Part shown: in pieces, positions 59,532-64,000 of the stretch | How the letters are laid out: the number at the start of each line of letters is the position of its first letter | Position numbering within the stretch: the stretch's first letter is position 1 | Assembly: GCF_014646095.1 (NCBI RefSeq) | Contig: NZ_BMMU01000011.1 | Span: 62,001 to 126,000, forward strand | Length of the DNA stretch: 64,000 bases | Reading direction: 5' to 3' | DNA from: Streptomyces lacrimifluminis | Lineage (GTDB): Bacteria; Actinomycetota; Actinomycetes; Streptomycetales; Streptomycetaceae | Program-made: the position numbers and the translations under genes | The notes under the pieces: generated by a model | Told to the model about the DNA's origin: nothing | What the model saw: only the letters and a program-made list of their open reading frames with translations | Databases searched by the model: none

Positions 59532-59553
59532 GTGTCCAGTGTGTTTCTCTACT
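59525..59553 (+). promoter_or_regulatory. Promoter of the sugar ABC importer operon
   Basis: Consensus TTGACA (59525-59530), a 17-bp spacer and TCTACT (59548-59553, four of six matches to TATAAT). Confidence 0.65.
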
Positions 59554-59567
59554 GTGAACGCTCACAG
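59552..59567. promoter_or_regulatory. lac-like operator
   Basis: CTGTGA-ACGC-TCACAG, almost the ideal lac operator core TGTGAGCGCTCACA. It overlaps the end of the importer -10 and the expected start point; the LacI-family gene closes the same operon. Confidence 0.7.
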
Positions 59568-59626
59568 ACAGCATGGCGGGCTCTCGCAGCAGGCGAGGGC
59601 CCCACCAGGTCAGGGGAGAACGTTCC

Positions 59627-60943
59627 ATGCCGAACACGAAGCAGTGGCGCCTCGTGGCAACCGCGGTCGCCGTCACGCTCGGCGCCACCACACTCGCCGC
59701 TTGCGGGTCCGACGACGACAGCGACGCCCGGTCGGGCCCGGTGTCGCTGACGTACTGGACCTGGACGCCCGGCATGGACAAGGTCGTCGACCTGTGGAAC
59801 AAGGGGCCGGGCAAGGAGCAGCAGATCACCGTCACGGTGAAGAAGCAGGCGTCCGGTGACACCCTGGTCACCAAGATCCTCACCGCGCACAAGGCGAAGA
59901 AGGCACCGGACCTGGTGCAGGCCGAGTACCAGGCGCTGCCGACGCTGGTCAGCAATGACGCGCTCGCGGACATCTCGGGCGAGGTCGGCGACGCGAAGAA
60001 GGACTTCGCCGAGGGTGTCTGGCAGCAGACGACGCTGGGCACGGACGCGGTGTACGCGGTGCCGCAGGACATCGGGCCGATGATGTTCTACTACCGCGAG
60101 GATCTCTTCAAGCAGTACGGCCTGAAGGTCCCGGCCACCTGGGCCGAGTTCGCGGACACCGCCCGTGCGTTGAAGGAGAAGGCCCCGGACAAGGACCTCA
60201 CCACCTTCTCCGCCAACGACTCCGGTCTCTTCGCGGGTCTGGCCCAGCAGGCCGGCGCCAAGTGGTGGACGACCTCCGGCGAGAAGTGGAAGGTCGGTAT
60301 CGACGACGCGGCGACCCGGAAGGTCGCCACGTTCTGGGGCGACCTCGTCAAGGAGGACGCCATCGACAACCAGCCGATGTACACCCCGGCCTGGAACAAG
60401 GCGCTCAACACAGGCAAGCAGATCGCGTGGGTCAGCGCGGTGTGGGCGCCGGGCACGCTGACGACGGCCGCCCCTGACACCAAGGGCAAGTGGGCCATGG
60501 CCCCGCTCCCCCAGTGGTCGGTGAGCGAGGACGTGACCGGCAGCTGGGGCGGCTCCTCGACCGCCGTCACCACCGACTCCGGCAACAAGTCGGCCGCCGC
60601 GAAGTTCGCCGCCTGGCTGAACACCGACCGTGCCGCGCTGGCCGCACTCGCGAAGGAGGGCGGGATCTACCCGGCCGCCACGGGCGCCCAGCTCAGCGGC
60701 GCGTTCGTCAAGTCCCCCGAGTTCTTCTCCAACCAGGCGGACTTCTACACGCAGGCCGCCGAGATCGCGAAGACCACGGCGCCGTCCGCGTGGGGCCCGA
60801 ACGTGAACGTGGCGTACACCTCGTTCAAGGACGCGTTCGCCTCGGCGTCGAAGAACAAGTCGGACTTCGGTGCCGCCCTGAAGACGATGCAGGACGACAC
60901 CGTCGCGGACCTGAAGAAGCAGGGCTTCGGAGTCGCGGAGTGA
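59627..60943 (+). CDS. Sugar ABC transporter substrate-binding lipoprotein
   Basis: 438 residues. Lipoprotein signal with lipobox LAAC (Cys at about residue 25), then a family 1 solute-binding fold: LTYWTWTPGMDKVVDLWNKG, YAVPQDIGPMMFYYREDLFK, WGGSSTAVTTDSGNKSAAAKF. GGGGAGA lies upstream of ATG 59627. Divergent from the GH42 gene and followed by two permease genes, it most likely binds galactose-containing oligosaccharides. Confidence 0.92.
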   Translation: MPNTKQWRLVATAVAVTLGATTLAACGSDDDSDARSGPVSLTYWTWTPGMDKVVDLWNKGPGKEQQITVTVKKQASGDTLVTKILTAHKAKKAPDLVQAEYQALPTLVSNDALADISGEVGDAKKDFAEGVWQQTTLGTDAVYAVPQDIGPMMFYYREDLFKQYGLKVPATWAEFADTARALKEKAPDKDLTTFSANDSGLFAGLAQQAGAKWWTTSGEKWKVGIDDAATRKVATFWGDLVKEDAIDNQPMYTPAWNKALNTGKQIAWVSAVWAPGTLTTAAPDTKGKWAMAPLPQWSVSEDVTGSWGGSSTAVTTDSGNKSAAAKFAAWLNTDRAALAALAKEGGIYPAATGAQLSGAFVKSPEFFSNQADFYTQAAEIAKTTAPSAWGPNVNVAYTSFKDAFASASKNKSDFGAALKTMQDDTVADLKKQGFGVAE

Positions 60944-61863
60944 GCATCGCACGCCGGAGGTCGTACGGGGTCAGGTCGGCCCCGTACGCCTTCCTCCTCC
61001 CCGCGGTGATCCTGTTCGCCCTCTTCTTCGCGCTGCCCATCGGCTACGCGCTCTGGCTGAGCCTGCACAAGGTGAAGGTGTCCGGCCTGGGCCTCGGTGC
61101 CGGGGCACGGAAGGAGGTCTGGGCGGGCATCGGGAACTACGCCGACGCCCTCACCGACAGCGAGCTGCTGGACGGCGCGCTGCGCGTGGTCGGTTACGGC
61201 GCGATCGTGATCCCGGTGATGCTGGGGCTCGCCCTCGTCTTCGCGCTGATGCTCGACGCGGACAAGGTGCGGCTCACCTCCTTCACCCGGCTCGCGATCT
61301 TCCTGCCGTACGCCATTCCGGGCGCCGTCGCCGCGCTGCTGTGGGGTTTCCTCTACCTGCCCGACGTCAGCCCGTTCTACTTCGTCCTCGACAAGCTGGG
61401 GATGCCGCAGCCGGACCTGCTGGACGGCGGTCCGCTGTATCTCGCCCTGTCCAACATCGCGGTGTGGGGCGGTACCGGATTCAACATGATCGTCATCTAC
61501 ACCTCGCTGCGGTCCATCCCGGCCGAGGTGTACGAGGCGGCGACGCTGGACGGCGCCACCCCGCTGCAGACCGCCCTCAGGATCAAGATCCCGATGGTGG
61601 CGCCCTCGCTGGTGCTGACCTTCTTCTTCTCGATCATCGCGACGCTCCAGGTGTTCAGCGAGCCGACCACCCTCAAGCCGCTCACCAACTCCGTTTCCAC
61701 GACGTGGAGTCCGCTGATGAAGGTGTACCAGGACGCCTTCGGCAAGGGTGACATCCACTCGGCCGCGGCCGAGGCGACGATCATCGCGATCGTCACGCTG
61801 GTCCTGTCGTTCGGCTTCCTGCGGGCCGCGAACTCCCGTAACAAGCAGGAGGCAGCACGATGA
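60940..61863 (+). CDS. Sugar ABC transporter permease, MalF type
   Basis: 307 residues with six helices. The EAA loop that contacts the ATPase reads EVYEAATLDGATPLQTALRI. GTG 60940 overlaps the binding-protein stop by 4 bp. The open frame further upstream is a shadow of the binding-protein gene. No ATPase gene is present in the window; streptomycetes commonly energise such importers with the shared ATPase MsiK. Confidence 0.93.
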   Translation: MSIARRRSYGVRSAPYAFLLPAVILFALFFALPIGYALWLSLHKVKVSGLGLGAGARKEVWAGIGNYADALTDSELLDGALRVVGYGAIVIPVMLGLALVFALMLDADKVRLTSFTRLAIFLPYAIPGAVAALLWGFLYLPDVSPFYFVLDKLGMPQPDLLDGGPLYLALSNIAVWGGTGFNMIVIYTSLRSIPAEVYEAATLDGATPLQTALRIKIPMVAPSLVLTFFFSIIATLQVFSEPTTLKPLTNSVSTTWSPLMKVYQDAFGKGDIHSAAAEATIIAIVTLVLSFGFLRAANSRNKQEAAR

Positions 61864-62765
61864 GTTCTCTTGCCGTGGGCACGGCCGAGGCGGCGGCGGC
61901 CACCAGGCCCGGCACCGACCGGCGGCCACCACTGCGCAGCCGGATCGCCCTCGTCCCGACGATCACCCTGCTCCTGGGCGCCCTGTACTGCCTGCTGCCG
62001 GTGGCGTGGGTGGTGATCGCGGCGACGAAGTCGGGCAGTGAGCTGTTCTCCACGTTCACGTTCCTGCCCGGCAGCGGCTTCACCGGCAACGTGAAGGAGC
62101 TGAGCGCCTACCGCGACGGCGTCTACTGGAAGTGGATGGGCAACTCCGCCCTCTACGCCGGCCTCGGCGCCCTCGCCTCGACGGCCGTCTCCGCGATCAG
62201 CGGCTACGCGCTGGCGATCTACCGCTTCCGCGGCCGGGAGACGGTGTTCAGCGTCCTGTTGGCGGGCGTGCTGATGCCGCCGGTGATCCTCGCGATCCCC
62301 CAGTACCTGCTGCTGGCGAAGGCCGACATCACGGACTCCTACGCGTCCGTGATGCTGCCGCTGATCCTCTCCCCGTACGGCATCTACCTCGCGCGGATCT
62401 ACGCCGCCGCGGCGGTGCCGGCCGATGTGGTCGAGGCCGGGCGGATGGACGGCGCGGGCGAGTGGCGCATCTTCACCAGGATCGCGCTCCCGATGATGAT
62501 CCCTGGCCTCGTGACGGTGTTCCTGTTCCAGTTCGTGGCCGTGTGGAACAACTTCCTGCTCCCCTACATCATGCTCAGCGACGACGAGAAGTTCCCGATC
62601 ACGCTGGGTCTGTTCACGCTTCTCGAACAGGGAGCGAACACCCCGGCCCTCTACACGCTGGTGATCACGGGCGCGTTCCTGGCGGTCCTCCCGCTGATCG
62701 CGCTGTTCCTGGTCATCCAGCGGTTCTGGAGCCTGGACCTGCTCTCCGGAGCCGTAAAGTCATGA
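61860..62765 (+). CDS. Sugar ABC transporter permease, MalG type
   Basis: 301 residues with six helices and the EAA loop DVVEAGRMDGAGEWRIFTRI. A polar N-terminus of about 28 residues precedes the first helix. ATG 61860 overlaps the preceding stop by 4 bp and its own stop overlaps the LacI gene, so the four genes are read as one coupled operon. It pairs with the MalF-type protein. Confidence 0.93.
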   Translation: MSSLAVGTAEAAAATRPGTDRRPPLRSRIALVPTITLLLGALYCLLPVAWVVIAATKSGSELFSTFTFLPGSGFTGNVKELSAYRDGVYWKWMGNSALYAGLGALASTAVSAISGYALAIYRFRGRETVFSVLLAGVLMPPVILAIPQYLLLAKADITDSYASVMLPLILSPYGIYLARIYAAAAVPADVVEAGRMDGAGEWRIFTRIALPMMIPGLVTVFLFQFVAVWNNFLLPYIMLSDDEKFPITLGLFTLLEQGANTPALYTLVITGAFLAVLPLIALFLVIQRFWSLDLLSGAVKS

Positions 62766-63793
62766 CCATGAGCAATACCGGGGGCCGGCGCAAACCGCCG
62801 ACGATCCATGACGTGGCCCGCGAGGCGGGAGTGTCCCGAGGCACCGTCTCGCGCGTGCTCAACGGCGGGCACTACGTCAGCCCGACCGCCCACGAGGCGG
62901 TGAACGCCGCGATCCGCAAGACGGGTTACGTGGTGAACCGACACGCCCGCTCGCTCATCACAGGCCGCTCGGACTCGATCGGCTTCCTGCTGACGGAGCC
63001 TCAGGAACGCTTCTTCGAGGACCCCAACTTCAATGTTCTGCTGCGGGGTTGCACCCAGGCACTGGCGGCCCACGACATCCCGCTGCTGCTGATGCTGGCG
63101 GGCACGGAGGACGAACGGCGCCGCATCACGCGGTACATCACCGCCGGTCATGTCGACGGGGTGCTGCTGGTCTCCAGCCACTCCGGTGATCCGGTCGCGC
63201 AGGAGCTGTGCGAGGCGGGCGTACCGCTGGTGGCGTGCGGCAAGCCGATCGGCCTCGGCTCCAAGGTGAGCTACGTGGCGGCGGCCGACCGCGACGGTGC
63301 CCGGGACATGGTCCGCCACCTCCTGTCATTGGGCCGCCGCCGTATCGCCGTGGTGACCGGCCCGCTCGACACCCCGGGCGGTGTGGAGCGCCTCGCCGGC
63401 TACCGCGAAGTCCTGGCCGAGGAGGGCATCGAGTACGACGAGCGCCTCGTCGTCTCCGGCGACTACAGCCGGGCCAGCGGCGAGGCGGGCGCGGAGCGGC
63501 TGCTGGCCCAGGCCCCGGACCTGGACGCCGTGTTCGTCGCGTCCGACCTGATGGCCCAGGGTGTGCTCACGGCACTGGAGCGCGCGGGACGCGGCGTCCC
63601 CGGGGACGTGTCGGTGGGCGGCTTCGACGACTCCTCGGCCGCCCTGGCCGCCCGCCCCCAGCTGACGACCATCCGGCAGCCCTACGACCGGATCAGCGCC
63701 GAGATGGTCAGGGTGCTGCTCGCGCAGATCGGCGGCGAGGATCCGGCGGCGGTGATCCTGCCCACCGAGCTGATCAAGCGGGGATCCGCCTGA
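62762..63793 (+). CDS. LacI-family transcriptional regulator
   Basis: 343 residues. The helix-turn-helix PTIHDVAREAGVSRGTVSRV with hinge LNGGHYVS occupies residues 12-65, followed by a periplasmic-binding-like sensor domain (VDGVLLVSSHSGD, DAVFVASDLMAQGVL, VGGFDDS). ATG 62762 overlaps the permease stop by 4 bp; ATG 62768 is two codons later. It probably represses both the importer and the galactosidase through the operator at 59552, with galactose or galactobiose as inducer. Confidence 0.92.
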   Translation: MTMSNTGGRRKPPTIHDVAREAGVSRGTVSRVLNGGHYVSPTAHEAVNAAIRKTGYVVNRHARSLITGRSDSIGFLLTEPQERFFEDPNFNVLLRGCTQALAAHDIPLLLMLAGTEDERRRITRYITAGHVDGVLLVSSHSGDPVAQELCEAGVPLVACGKPIGLGSKVSYVAAADRDGARDMVRHLLSLGRRRIAVVTGPLDTPGGVERLAGYREVLAEEGIEYDERLVVSGDYSRASGEAGAERLLAQAPDLDAVFVASDLMAQGVLTALERAGRGVPGDVSVGGFDDSSAALAARPQLTTIRQPYDRISAEMVRVLLAQIGGEDPAAVILPTELIKRGSA

Positions 63794-63826
63794 GCCGGCG
63801 GTCACACCACCTCAGCCACGTCGGTA

Positions 63827-63844
63827 TTTATGCACACGCATTAA
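63827..63844. promoter_or_regulatory. Candidate MarR operator
   Basis: An A/T-rich inverted repeat, TTTATGC-ACAC-GCATTAA (six of seven arm positions pair), ending 10 bp before the MarR start. Autoregulation is likely. Confidence 0.45.
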
Positions 63845-63854
63845 CATGGGGTGC

Positions 63855-64000
63855 ATGGCAACGAACAAGGCCGGTGCGGGGCTCGCGGACCAGTGGCGGG
63901 ACATCCTGGTGACGCATGCGCGCACGATGTGCGAGATCGACCGTGTGCTGCATCCGCACGGCCTGGGCGCCAGTGACTTCGAGGTGCTCGACGTCCTCGT
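63855..64000 (+). CDS. MarR-family regulator, 3' partial
   Basis: Only the first 48 codons are in the window. ADQWRDILVTHARTMCEIDR, then a short turn, then GLGASDFEVLDVL match the first helices of MarR proteins, leading into the winged helix (ASDFEVLDVL is the usual helix alpha-2). The start ATG 63855 is close to an inverted repeat. The operon it controls lies outside the window. Confidence 0.75.
   Translation, partial: MATNKAGAGLADQWRDILVTHARTMCEIDRVLHPHGLGASDFEVLDVL

Overview
The window is high-GC actinobacterial chromosome, most likely Streptomyces. The signs are near-uniform G/C in third codon positions, frequent GTG starts, 4-bp ATGA/GTGA overlaps, Streptomyces-type intergenic repeats, a solute importer without its own ATPase gene, and a cluster resembling the OsdR/DevR (dormancy) regulon. 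No rRNA, tRNA, CRISPR array, integrase or transposase was seen.

Region 1 (1-6.4 kb) is a reactive-sulfur module: a CstB-like persulfide dioxygenase/rhodanese (5' cut by the window edge), a membrane rhodanese, a TauE exporter, an OsmC peroxidase, a class V PLP enzyme, a CstR-type repressor and a DUF302 protein. Three operators of the form TACCC-N4-GGGTA lie in front of the OsmC gene and the repressor gene. Region 2 (6.4-26 kb) is a stress/hypoxia block. It has a GAF-GAF histidine kinase (OsdK/DevS type) at one end and its likely LuxR-type partner (OsdR/DevR type) at the other. Between them lie four tandem universal stress proteins, pyridoxamine-oxidase-fold proteins, two zinc alcohol dehydrogenases, an Rv1733c-like membrane protein, PPK2, DoxX, SulP, a lone cyclic-nucleotide domain and a CBS-BON protein. 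Nearly every transcription unit here is preceded by a 14-bp dyad close to GGG[A/C]C-N4-G[G/T]CCC. The same block holds four decayed genes (metal P-type ATPase, phosphoketolase, pyruvate formate-lyase activase, narK).

Region 3 (26-46.6 kb) is mixed metabolism and envelope: dhaKLM, a GH75 chitosanase, a fibronectin lipoprotein, a HemK-like methyltransferase, acetyltransferase and oxidoreductases, a sulfite-oxidase-like pair, a CE7 esterase, hydrolases, methyltransferases, a short Rho paralogue, a D-Ala-D-Ala carboxypeptidase and two polyprenyl-sugar mannosyltransferases. Region 4 (46.8-55.5 kb) is amide/aspartate catabolism (glutaminase, aspartase, asparaginase, amino acid permease, GntR regulator), then UppP and two coupled fluoride channels with a tiny ORF between them. 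Region 5 (55.7-63.8 kb) is a galactan locus: secreted GH53 galactanase and GH42 beta-galactosidase divergent from a sugar ABC importer and its LacI regulator, with a lac-like operator between. The window ends inside a MarR-family gene.
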